From positions 1,712-20,525 of the forward strand of contig DUIS01000006.1 of the NCBI GenBank assembly GCA_013330215.1: a DNA stretch of 18,814 nt, given 5' to 3'. This DNA is from Microcaldota archaeon. Lineage in GTDB: Archaea > Micrarchaeota > Micrarchaeia > Micrarchaeales > Micrarchaeaceae. Below, one piece after another: positions 7,013 to 13,636 of this stretch (position 1 is its first letter; each line of letters opens with the position of its first letter). A program made the translations under genes and the position numbers. The notes under the pieces are model-generated. The model did no database searches. It saw only the letters and a program-made list of their open reading frames with translations, and was not told the DNA's origin.

Positions 7013-8415
7013 CAAATACCCTTTTTGTATCTTGAATAGTTTATCAGCGCCGCAAGGGACCTTGCCGCGTCTCCTGGAGAATCATAGACAGGCACGCCTG
7101 CGCTTTCCATCATCTCCTTGTGCATTTTCGTATAGCTGCCTCCCATGCTTATGACGACCATCGGCTTGCTCATGTGCGTGGCGTAGTGTATCAGCGTTGC
7201 GGCGACGCGCGAATCCGCTCCTGGCGTCTGGAATAGTGCCACCGCTATTATTGCATCTATGTTCGGGTCGTTCTCTATCACCTCGAGCACGGTGCTGAAT
7301 CTTTTATCGTCAGCGTCGCCGGCCATGTCGAGCGGCATCCTTATATTCACTATTGGCGGCATCGACTTCCTCAGCGATTGCTCGGATTCCTTAGATAGTT
7401 TTGCCACAACAAGGCCGTTCTGGCACACCGCGTCTGTAGCAAGGACGCCTGTGCCACCGCCGTTCGTTATTATAGCGATCCTGTTGCCCGTAGCAGGCGG
7501 CTGGGTGTCGAATATCTTTGCGAAATTGAGAAGGTCCTTTATGTCGGTCGCTATTGCGAAACCGAACTGCCTGAAGATCGCCTCGTACGCCTCCGCACTG
7601 CCTGCAAGAGCAGCGGTGTGGGAGTGCGCGGCCTGCGACCCTGCGCTGGTAACCCCTCCCTTTATGATCACTACGGGTTTTAGCTTTGTCGTTTTCTTTG
7701 CTGTCTCCGCAAACTCCTTGCCGCGCTTCACGCCCTCTATGTAGAACACTATGACCTTCGTCTCCTTGTCATGCGCGAGGTACTCAAGCACGTCCACCTC
7801 ATCAACAACCGATGCGTTGCCGTAGGATATGAATCGTGCCAGCCCGAACCCCTCGTTGCTTATGAGGTCGAGCACGGTGCTCCCCACTGCGCCGCTCTGC
7901 GACGCGAAGCTTACCCCGCCTATCTTCGGCCTGTCTATCTTGAATGTTGGCAGGAAGAGGGTATCGTTCCTGGACCTCAGGTCCATGACCCCCAGGCAGT
8001 TGGGCCCTATCACCGGCATTGAATATTTGTTTGCCACCCTGATGAGGTCTTCCTCAAGCTTGACCTCGCCTACCTCGGCAAAGCCTCCGCTTACCACCAC
8101 TGCGCCTTTTACCCCTGCCCTTCCGCATTCGTCGAGCGCCTGTGGGACCACCTGCGCGGGAATCGCTATTACCGCAAGGTCTACTTTTCCCTTTAATTCC
8201 AGTACGCTTTTGTAGGCCTTGAAACTGAGTATCTTTCCGGTAGTGTTTATGTTTATCGGATATATCTTGCCAGCAAATCCAGAATCTACGTAGTTCTGCA
8301 GTATTACGTGGCCAATCTTGTCCGGATTCTCGGATGCACCTATTATCGCAACGGATTTCGGGCTCATTATGTGGCGCAGATCCGCGTACTTTATCTTTTG
8401 GTTGCCTTTTTTCAT
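7012..8415 (-). CDS. acdA: ADP-forming acyl/acetyl-CoA synthetase, alpha subunit
   Basis: The alpha subunit of the archaeal NDP-forming acyl-CoA synthetase, which converts acyl-CoA, ADP and phosphate into acid, ATP and CoA. An N-terminal CoA-binding Rossmann domain contains IIGASENPDKIGHV (about 25-38). The ligase domain carries VSFASQSGAVGS, then AAHSHTAALAGS with the His (about 266) that is phosphorylated in the family, and ITNGGGTGVLATDA. About 467 residues is normal for a separate alpha subunit. The ATG at 8415 is preferred because GTGA lies five bases upstream; the in-frame GTG at 8424 is part of that motif. It almost abuts the beta stop, consistent with translational coupling and balanced subunit synthesis. 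Alpha and beta are separate genes, as in Thermococcales, rather than fused. Confidence 0.95.
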   Translation of the reverse strand: MKKGNQKIKYADLRHIMSPKSVAIIGASENPDKIGHVILQNYVDSGFAGKIYPININTTGKILSFKAYKSVLELKGKVDLAVIAIPAQVVPQALDECGRAGVKGAVVVSGGFAEVGEVKLEEDLIRVANKYSMPVIGPNCLGVMDLRSRNDTLFLPTFKIDRPKIGGVSFASQSGAVGSTVLDLISNEGFGLARFISYGNASVVDEVDVLEYLAHDKETKVIVFYIEGVKRGKEFAETAKKTTKLKPVVIIKGGVTSAGSQAAHSHTAALAGSAEAYEAIFRQFGFAIATDIKDLLNFAKIFDTQPPATGNRIAIITNGGGTGVLATDAVCQNGLVVAKLSKESEQSLRKSMPPIVNIRMPLDMAGDADDKRFSTVLEVIENDPNIDAIIAVALFQTPGADSRVAATLIHYATHMSKPMVVISMGGSYTKMHKEMMESAGVPVYDSPGDAARSLAALINYSRYKKGI

Positions 8416-8420
8416 TGGCG

Positions 8421-9035
8421 TCACTTTATTATTCTGAGGTCGACAGCATCGTATGTTCCGTCATGTATAAGCACAGGATTGAGGTCGAGCTCAGTTATCT
8501 CGTTTTCCATGAACATCCTTGAGGTCTTGAGCAGCAGTTCGGTTATGTGTGATGCTGTCTGCTTGTCCGGCGCCACTATCGCGCTCGACTTGAGCTGCCG
8601 AAGCATAGACTCTGCGTCGTATTTTGTTATCGGGCAGAGCCTCAGCGCGAAGTCCTTGAATGTCTCGACGTATATGCCGCCGAGCCCTAGCAGTATCATC
8701 TTGCCGAATTGCGAGTCTATCTTGCCCCCTATTATTATCTCGGTGCCCCGACTCACCATGCGCTGCGCTAGTATCTTGTAGGGCCTGAATTGCTGCGCCT
8801 TCCTGGTAAGCTGGTTGTAACTCTGTGTTATCTCCTTGTCTGACGAGAGGTTAAGCGCCACAAGCCCGCTTCTCGACTTGTGCAGTGCCTTCTGCGATAT
8901 CGCCTTCAGCACTATAGGCTTGCCCTTCGAGAAGGAGACCGCCTCCTTTGCGTTTGGCACATACCTGCTCTCTACGCTCCTTATGCCGTATCTTTGGAGC
9001 ATTCTATAGGCGTCAGCATAGTCTATAAGACCCAT
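8421..9035 (-). CDS. acdB: ADP-forming acyl/acetyl-CoA synthetase, beta subunit (ATP-grasp)
   Basis: The beta (ATP-grasp) subunit partner of the alpha gene just downstream. ALHKSRSGLV (about 50-59) holds the His that relays phosphate between the alpha active site and the nucleotide in this family; the usual motif is HKSD-x-GGV, so the residues after the His are variant. RMVSRGTEIIIGGKIDSQFGKMILLGLGG is the ATP-grasp core (split over about 92-120), and ITELDLNPVLIHDG is the Mg/ATP-binding end. At 204 residues it is slightly shorter than typical (about 230), mainly at the N-terminus. The ATG at 9035 follows GGGTGAGGGA, a strong Shine-Dalgarno motif with four-base spacing. It starts 13 bases after the winged-helix gene. 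Confidence 0.94.
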   Translation of the reverse strand: MGLIDYADAYRMLQRYGIRSVESRYVPNAKEAVSFSKGKPIVLKAISQKALHKSRSGLVALNLSSDKEITQSYNQLTRKAQQFRPYKILAQRMVSRGTEIIIGGKIDSQFGKMILLGLGGIYVETFKDFALRLCPITKYDAESMLRQLKSSAIVAPDKQTASHITELLLKTSRMFMENEITELDLNPVLIHDGTYDAVDLRIIK

Positions 9036-9048
9036 TCCCTCACCCGCA

Positions 9049-9771
9049 TCATATGCGGCCCGTCAGATACAGAAGTGCGACTATCACTACAACAATGACT
9101 ATGATTACAAACATCGCTATGGACTTCATGCGCTTTGCACTGACTATCTTAGCCTCAAGCTCCTTCAGCTCTGCATCGGTTTTAGGCGCTGCGGGCTGCT
9201 GGGGCATTTGGGGCATTTGCGGCATCTTTGGAACTTGCTGCGACTGCATCGGCGCGGCGTTCCCCTGAATGCTTTCCTGCATGGCGGCTGCCGCCTGCGC
9301 GACGTTCTGCACCCCCGAGCCGTCCTTCACCTGCAGGAAGCCTTTCTCGGTGAGCGCCATGTTGATGCTGCCGTTCCTCAGTTCATATGATAGGAATTTC
9401 TGCTCGTTCAGCTTGTAGAGCCTAAGCGCCAGGTCTTTCGGGGTGACATTCACGCCACTCGCAAGGTCGGGGAGGTTCCTCCGCCCGCTTGAAAGCTCGG
9501 CTAGCACAGCCATGTCAAGCGTGTCGACAGGCGTCGCCGACTTCTGGTGGGCTTCGTCGAGAAGAAGCTTGCCGTCCTGCGTTACCGTTAGCACGCTCTG
9601 GGTCGGGAATGATGTTATGAAATCCACGAGCCCCTTCTGCTTCAGCGTGCCGAGTATATTGGACGCATCGAAGAATGAGGAGTTTATGAGTCCTCCGAAC
9701 CTTTCAACTGTTGCCTCGGGCGTTATCCGCGAAAGCGCAACAAGATCAATGAAATTTATAGTATCCTGCAT
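9049..9771 (-). CDS. Double winged-helix protein with C-terminal membrane anchor
   Basis: A 240-residue protein of three parts. Two consecutive winged-helix-like modules span about 5-75 (ending LTVTQDGKLLLDEA) and 84-148 (ending MALTEKGFLQV); the repeated 'T-x-x-G' wing ends suggest MarR/ArsR-like folds. A Gln/Met/Pro-rich linker follows (about 150-197, including PKMPQMPQMPQQP). A short charged helix (198-215) leads to one strongly hydrophobic helix (about 217-236) and the last few residues. The topology is tail-anchored with the DNA-binding-like part in the cytoplasm. It is the first gene of the ACD/aminotransferase operon, so a regulatory or membrane-sensing role is inferred. The modules might instead bind protein. 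The ATG has GGTG five bases upstream and a TATA-like element near 9806-9815 on this strand. Confidence 0.75.
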   Translation of the reverse strand: MQDTINFIDLVALSRITPEATVERFGGLINSSFFDASNILGTLKQKGLVDFITSFPTQSVLTVTQDGKLLLDEAHQKSATPVDTLDMAVLAELSSGRRNLPDLASGVNVTPKDLALRLYKLNEQKFLSYELRNGSINMALTEKGFLQVKDGSGVQNVAQAAAAMQESIQGNAAPMQSQQVPKMPQMPQMPQQPAAPKTDAELKELEAKIVSAKRMKSIAMFVIIVIVVVIVALLYLTGRI

Positions 9772-9802
9772 GGTCGCACCGCATTACTATAAAGAAAGCA
9801 AC

Positions 9803-9815
9803 GTATATATTTATT
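9803..9815. promoter_or_regulatory. Near-palindromic TATA element in a divergent region
   Basis: GTATATATTTATT reads as a TATA box on both strands. On the minus strand it lies about 35-45 bases before the winged-helix gene ATG at 9771. On the plus strand, 24-27 bases further on is about 9830-9836, where the candidate structured RNA begins. The archaeal TATA-to-start distance of about 26 bases supports both uses. Confidence 0.45.
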
Positions 9816-9829
9816 AGCCTGCGGGATTT

Positions 9830-9909
9830 GGCCTCTTTGGGCAGTTTACGCCCCGGCTTGCTAGGAAGCGCAGCCCCAAGAGGGCGGCCGTTACGCCGCC
9901 GCATTTTAA
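9830..9909 (+). ncRNA. Candidate small structured RNA (or structured leader)
   Basis: This G+C-rich block lies in an otherwise A+T-rich spacer. CCTCTTTGGGC (9832-9842) pairs with GCCCCAAGAGG (9873-9883), 10 of 11 positions. Inside, GCTT (9856-9859) can pair with AAGC (9866-9869). A second hairpin, GGCGGC (9883-9888) with GCCGCC (9895-9900) and a six-base loop, is followed by GCATTTTAA, which looks terminator-like. A TATA element lies about 26 bases upstream of the first stem. No T-loop, C/D box or ACA box is recognisable, so it is not an evident tRNA or known guide RNA. It could be a free RNA or the leader of the beta-CASP gene. Called on structure and position only. Confidence 0.4.
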
Positions 9910-9959
9910 CGATGCATAAGTATTATAGATTGGATTGCATAAGTCTGTCTATTGGTTTC

Positions 9960-11213
9960 ATGTTCTTAAAATTCTTCGGAGGCGCGCAGGAGGTGGGCAG
10001 GTCCGCGATAATGCTCAAGGAGGAGAATTCGCTCCTTCTCGACTATGGGATAAAGCTCAACGCCAAAATAGAGTATCCTGCAACCATACCTAATGTCGAC
10101 GCATTCATACTCAGCCATGCCCATCTTGACCATTCCGGCTTTGCCCCTGCGCTCTACAACGAGATGCTTGTTCCCGCCTTCGGGACGGAGCCGACTCTGG
10201 CGCTCTCAGAGCTTCTTCTTGACGATTCGCTAAACATAGCGAAGAAGGAGCACATGACGCAGCGCTTCCACAAAAGGCAGATAGAGAGCTTCAAGCGCAG
10301 GTACACCGCTATGGAATACGGAATCGGGTTTGAGTTTGAGGAATTCGGCATAGAGCTGCTTGACGCCGGGCACATTTCAGGGAGCGCAATAACCGCGATA
10401 GATGCAAAGGGCGCAGGGAGGAGCAAACGGATAGTCTACACGGGCGACTTCAAGCTGGACCCGCAATGCCTCCACAAGGGTGCCACTGTCGCGAAGAGCG
10501 ACGTGCTGATAACAGAGTCTACCTATGCCACGCGCGAGCATCCTGACAGGGAGACGCTGCTAAGGAAGCTCGCAGGTGCGATAAAGGAGACGCTTGACAA
10601 CAAGGGCACGGCGCTACTTCCGGTCTTTGCGGTGGGAAGGAGCCAGGAGATACTCACCTTCCTCTACAAGAATGACCTCATCCAGTACGTCTACCTTGAC
10701 GGCATGGCAAGGGCTGCAACATCCATAGTGGTGAAGCATCCAGAATTCATAAACAACCACAGTCTGCTGGAGAAGGCGCTTGCCGAGGCGACCGTGATAA
10801 AGGACCGTGACGACAGGGAGGATGCGCTCAGTTCGCCATCCATACTGCTCACTACAGCTGGCATGCTCAGCGGCGGGCCTGTGCTCAACTATATAACAAA
10901 ACTCAGGGCCAACTCCAGCATATTCCTCACAGGCTACCAGGTAGAAGGCACAAACGGCAGCATGCTGATGGAGACAGGCACCATCATGGTCGACAAGAAG
11001 CTGAGGCGCATAGAGACCCCGGTATTTTATTACGATCTTTCCGCCCATTCGGGGATGCGCGAGCTGTACGAATACATAAAGAGGAGCAGCCCTAGCACCG
11101 TTGTCTGCGTGCATGGGGATCAGAAGAATGCAGTCTCGCTTGCGGAGAACCTTAAACTCGAGGGATACGAGACATACGCGCCGAAGATAGGCGATACGAT
11201 AAAGCTGGATTGA
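9960..11213 (+). CDS. Beta-CASP metallo-beta-lactamase RNase (aCPSF2-like)
   Basis: A 417-residue RNase of the metallo-beta-lactamase/beta-CASP superfamily. The start, MFLKFFGGAQEVGRSA, matches the opening strand of aCPSF2-type proteins. Metal ligands are visible: SHAHLDHSG (H53, H55, D57, H58), GHISGS (H138) and YTGDFKLDP (D163). Beta-CASP motif A is ITESTY (E186), and the C-terminal histidines are in LSAHSGM (H362) and VCVHGD (H384). There are no N-terminal KH domains, which excludes aCPSF1/FttA. An RNase J type is less likely but not ruled out. Expected role: endo- or 5'-3' exonucleolytic RNA processing and decay in the cytoplasm. The frame is open back to 9828 but runs through the candidate RNA. 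The ATG at 9960 fits the family; an ATG at 9912 is the alternative. Confidence 0.92.
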   Translation: MFLKFFGGAQEVGRSAIMLKEENSLLLDYGIKLNAKIEYPATIPNVDAFILSHAHLDHSGFAPALYNEMLVPAFGTEPTLALSELLLDDSLNIAKKEHMTQRFHKRQIESFKRRYTAMEYGIGFEFEEFGIELLDAGHISGSAITAIDAKGAGRSKRIVYTGDFKLDPQCLHKGATVAKSDVLITESTYATREHPDRETLLRKLAGAIKETLDNKGTALLPVFAVGRSQEILTFLYKNDLIQYVYLDGMARAATSIVVKHPEFINNHSLLEKALAEATVIKDRDDREDALSSPSILLTTAGMLSGGPVLNYITKLRANSSIFLTGYQVEGTNGSMLMETGTIMVDKKLRRIETPVFYYDLSAHSGMRELYEYIKRSSPSTVVCVHGDQKNAVSLAENLKLEGYETYAPKIGDTIKLD

Positions 11214-11229
11214 CGGGCTTTGGTTTTTA

Positions 11230-12333
11230 TCAGAACTGCCCGACATTCGGCCAGTTTACCGTGTTCCTTCCGAGTGATGCGAGAGGGTTCTTTACCTCCT
11301 CGGGTATATAGCTCGTCCTTGAATAGAGCAGCATGGCGAATGCGCCGAACATGAGCACATCGACGATGCCGAGATAGGCTGTTGCCGTGCTGGTGTACTG
11401 ATAGCTGAACAGCGCCACTGCGCCTAGGCAGGCGAATACGCCTATGTAGAACCCTTTGGGCGAGCGCACGAAAAGCAGCAGCGCGGAGACAAGCGCGAGC
11501 GACGCGAAGGCACCTTCCATAAGCGCAAGCACATAGGTATAGTCGACATGCGCCAGGAAGAATGAGATACCCACATTATGCATGTACTGGACGATGTAGA
11601 GTATCTGCGCGTTTGCATAGAAAAAGAAGACCAGGAATGATATCATGAGGAAGACCCCCGAGACAAGCCCGAGGTTGTTGCCCTTTGAGGCAGCGGTTTC
11701 GGCGAATCTCGAGGATACGTTGTCTATGTCGTCGAGGCAGTAGTAGTTCCTGTTGAATTCAACGATGTCCTGGAAGCAGAAGTACCTGTTGCAGTATCCG
11801 CAGGTCGCATATGCTTCTCTCCATGGGTGCCATGCGCAGGTCTTGCCCTTGGCAGCATCCCTGCTCTGCTGCTGCGCCTTGATTGCGGCGCTCTTCAGCT
11901 GCGCGGCATTCTGCTCCCTTACCAGCGAGCTCGGTGGCTCGTGGAACGCTTCCGGCTCCCTGTTCAATGCGAGTTCCTCATCGGAATATATGCTTGATTC
12001 CGAGGGCGCAGCCGAGCGGCCCCTCTCATTCGATAGCTTTAACGAAGTATCGCCAAAAAGGCTTGTGCGCATAGGCCTGAGCTGGCTAGCCTGCTGGGGT
12101 TTTTCCTGCTGACGTGCCGGCTTTGCCTGCGCGCTGACAGGCTGCTGTCTCTGCTGCTCTGCAATTGCAGGCTCGGTCCCCTTCTCGGGAAAGAATTTAG
12201 TAAGCCGCTTGGGGCTCTCTTCTTTGGGAAGCGCATCCTCCTTTTCCGCGGTTCTTTTCTTTTTCCCCTTCTCGCTTTGTCCCTCAGTTTTCCCTCCGCC
12301 GAAAATCAAAAGCGATTCGGGGTTTATTGCCAT
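11230..12333 (-). CDS. B-box-like zinc-finger multi-spanning membrane protein
   Basis: A 367-residue protein I cannot name. Residues 1-160 are low-complexity, charged and Gln/Pro-rich, and probably disordered. Residues about 166-205 form a zinc-binding module: CAWH (C166, H169), ATCGYCNRYFC (C178, C181, C186) and YYCLDD (C199), resembling B-box fingers found in membrane proteins. After that come about four or five hydrophobic helices (from about 221 to 338) and a short tail. The start at 12333 is preferred because GGAGG lies six bases before the ATG. An in-frame ATG at 12360 overlaps the end of eS26. It follows eS26 by 19 bases and is probably co-transcribed. It may recruit cytoplasmic partners to the membrane, but no function is known. 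Confidence 0.8.
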   Translation of the reverse strand: MAINPESLLIFGGGKTEGQSEKGKKKRTAEKEDALPKEESPKRLTKFFPEKGTEPAIAEQQRQQPVSAQAKPARQQEKPQQASQLRPMRTSLFGDTSLKLSNERGRSAAPSESSIYSDEELALNREPEAFHEPPSSLVREQNAAQLKSAAIKAQQQSRDAAKGKTCAWHPWREAYATCGYCNRYFCFQDIVEFNRNYYCLDDIDNVSSRFAETAASKGNNLGLVSGVFLMISFLVFFFYANAQILYIVQYMHNVGISFFLAHVDYTYVLALMEGAFASLALVSALLLFVRSPKGFYIGVFACLGAVALFSYQYTSTATAYLGIVDVLMFGAFAMLLYSRTSYIPEEVKNPLASLGRNTVNWPNVGQF

Positions 12334-12352
12334 CAGATCCCTCCGTGTCTGT

Positions 12353-12589
12353 CTAACCATACTCTCTCTTTGAGCGTTCTATCGCCTGCCTTTTGAGCTT
12401 TTCGAATATGCCCCTGTGCTTTGCGCAGCTTATGCAATAGTAGGTCTTCCTTCTCTCGAAGAAGCGCACGTCCTGTGTTGTCCTTGTCTCGGTGCTGAAA
12501 CTTATGCTCCGCTCGTATACGACTGCCTTGCTGTGCGGCACTGTCCTTCCGCAGGATTCGCACCTCACTAATGTATCCTTTCCTCTCAA
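12353..12589 (-). CDS. rps26e: Small ribosomal subunit protein eS26
   Basis: A 78-residue zinc protein matching the eS26 (S26e) pattern: VRCESCGRTVPHSKAV at the N-terminus, then YYCISCAKHRGIFEK, and a basic C-terminal helix ending RSKREYG. The two C-x2-C pairs form the zinc site. Known role: a small-subunit protein near the mRNA exit channel. Among archaea eS26 is characteristic of the TACK groups and some DPANN, and is generally absent from Euryarchaeota. The TTG at 12589 has GGTG six bases upstream and is preferred; an in-frame GTG at 12598 overlaps that motif and would add three residues. The middle segment between the Cys pairs is divergent, so a non-ribosomal eS26-like zinc protein is a minor alternative. 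Confidence 0.82.
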   Translation of the reverse strand: MRGKDTLVRCESCGRTVPHSKAVVYERSISFSTETRTTQDVRFFERRKTYYCISCAKHRGIFEKLKRQAIERSKREYG

Positions 12590-12651
12590 GATAAACACCT
12601 TAATAGATTTAAGCAGATAAGATTAATAATCATTGGGAATCCGGTGTATTC

Positions 12652-12978
12652 TTGAACAGGGAGTGCGAGAAGGCGATGAGGTTCACAATACCGGCTGTGC
12701 GCGTCGCGGTCTCGCGTGCGTTGAGTAAGGAGCATGGGATGAGTGAGACCCTCATTGCGAATCGGCTTGGGATAGCGCAGGCAGCTGTAAGCAAGTACAT
12801 CAGCGGAAATTACTCCAAGAGGGTAGCGAGGATCGTTGGCGCGGTGGTTTCGCAGAAGGCGCACCTGCCGGTGGTAAAAGAGATATTGAAGAACGGCAAA
12901 GCGGGGCGCGTGTCTGAGCTTATAGACAGGGCCGCCTCTGGCGATGAACTGGTCGCCTTTGCGCTCGGGAAGGGTTAA
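12652..12978 (+). CDS. COG2522-like HTH transcriptional regulator
   Basis: A 108-residue DNA-binding protein. The N-terminal CE-KAMRFTIPAVRVAVSRAL segment and ETLIANRLGIAQAAVSKYISG (about 25-45) match the archaeal COG2522 regulators, whose helix-turn-helix typically reads LGITQAAVSKY-x-SG. The C-terminal half is helical and may mediate dimer contacts. The TTG start at 12652 is supported by GGTG five bases upstream. It is also supported because the conserved CE dipeptide of the family lies before the first internal ATG (12676). It is divergent from eS26 with a 62-base spacer, so it may regulate itself or that operon; that is inference. A TATA-like element lies 29-40 bases upstream. Confidence 0.82.
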   Translation: MNRECEKAMRFTIPAVRVAVSRALSKEHGMSETLIANRLGIAQAAVSKYISGNYSKRVARIVGAVVSQKAHLPVVKEILKNGKAGRVSELIDRAASGDELVAFALGKG

Positions 12979-12979
12979 G

Positions 12980-13014
12980 CTTTTATTCTCCTAATCCCTA
13001 TATTAATAAGTGAT
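12980..13014 (+). promoter_or_regulatory. TATA-like box and Shine-Dalgarno of an orphan gene
   Basis: CTTTTATT at 12980-12987 starts just after the stop of the HTH gene. GTGAT at 13010-13014 lies four bases before the ATG at 13019. The 17 bases AATAAGTGATARACATG occur here and at 35-51, differing only at R, and give the same initiation context to two otherwise unrelated genes. Confidence 0.5.
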
Positions 13015-13018
13015 AAAC

Positions 13019-13501
13019 ATGGAAGCACAAAAGCAGCAGTCAGCTGCGCGCACGCCGAAGATATTGACTAAGAGGGAGGATATCCGCAGGATTTTAGACA
13101 GGTGCAATGCCCACGTAATCAACGGGCCATTGCGCGTGCTGGTGCATGGAACATCTGCGGAGGTTGACGTGGAATTGAAGTCGCTGAGCCATGTGCCGGA
13201 GCACCTAAAAGCGGCGGTTGTGCGTACCGCTTTATACGCAATAGAGCAAAATATAAAGAACTTCGAGACCGGCAAGGCGCTAAGAATCGCACAGGGGTTG
13301 GAGCTCCCGAAAGAGCAGGTGAAATTGGCGGTTTTGGCAGGGGTTGTTGGCGGCTATGAGGCAACCATCAACACAGACGATGTAGTATTGGCATTCAATA
13401 CAGACTATCTAGGGGTGGAGGGGATTACGGAGGTTGATCTGAGGACGTTTCTTGAGAGGATGAAACCTGCGGGTTTGGAGGCTCTAGAGAGGAGAGGCTG
13501 A
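13019..13501 (+). CDS. Orphan hypothetical protein, 160 aa
   Basis: Not recognised. The protein is cytoplasmic-looking, without signal, membrane helix or metal motif; only one Cys is present. Residues 1-12 are polar. Next come a charged helix (about 18-30), a beta-rich part with GPLRVLVHGTSAEVDVEL (about 36-53), and helices around 60-80. The C-terminal half holds VKLAVLAGVVGGYEATINTDDVVLAFN (about 101-127) and an acidic to basic end. The ATG at 13019 is chosen because the in-frame GTG at 13010 is the Shine-Dalgarno motif. It sits alone between the HTH gene and the Tes gene, both also on the plus strand but each with its own promoter-like sequence. The stop codon lies inside a large inverted repeat. 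Confidence 0.72.
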   Translation: MEAQKQQSAARTPKILTKREDIRRILDRCNAHVINGPLRVLVHGTSAEVDVELKSLSHVPEHLKAAVVRTALYAIEQNIKNFETGKALRIAQGLELPKEQVKLAVLAGVVGGYEATINTDDVVLAFNTDYLGVEGITEVDLRTFLERMKPAGLEALERRG

Positions 13502-13548
13502 GCTGTATTTTGGTGCGCCGCGGCGCCCGTTTCTGACGTCTAGAGCCT
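13479..13548 (+). repeat. Composite inverted repeat across a gene end
   Basis: AGGCTCTAGA (13479-13488) and TCTAGAGCCT (13539-13548) are perfect 10-base inverted repeats. The 50-base interval between them contains the stop codon (13499-13501) and a perfect 12-base palindrome GCGCCGCGGCGC (13515-13526) followed by a CCGTTT tract. As RNA this is a long stem with a small inner hairpin, fitting a 3'-end structure or terminator. As DNA it could be a protein-binding site upstream of the Tes promoter. Confidence 0.5.
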
Positions 13549-13587
13549 GCATCTTTTGACAAAAAGTATATTTTTGCACAGATAGTG

Positions 13588-13630
13588 TTTAAATACTTTC
13601 GAAAGAGGAGAATGGTGTAATTACCGGTGA
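13588..13630 (+). promoter_or_regulatory. Promoter and Shine-Dalgarno of the Tes operon
   Basis: TTTAAATAC at 13588-13596 is a good TATA box, 41-49 bases before the ATG at 13637, which predicts a leader of about 20 bases. GGTGA at 13626-13630 is a Shine-Dalgarno motif six bases before the ATG. A second A+T-rich tract (13564-13574) lies further upstream. Confidence 0.55.
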
Positions 13631-13636
13631 AATTAT

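Noticed and set aside
9830..9905. tRNA or H/ACA guide RNA in the divergent spacer
   Set aside because: No TTCRA loop, no seven-pair acceptor stem, and no ACA box at the right distance from the lower stem. Kept only as an unclassified structured RNA.
9828..9959. N-terminal extension of the beta-CASP protein (44 residues)
   Set aside because: The stretch is Arg/Gly/Pro-rich, covers the structured RNA block, and has no counterpart in the family, whose proteins begin with the strand coded from 9960.
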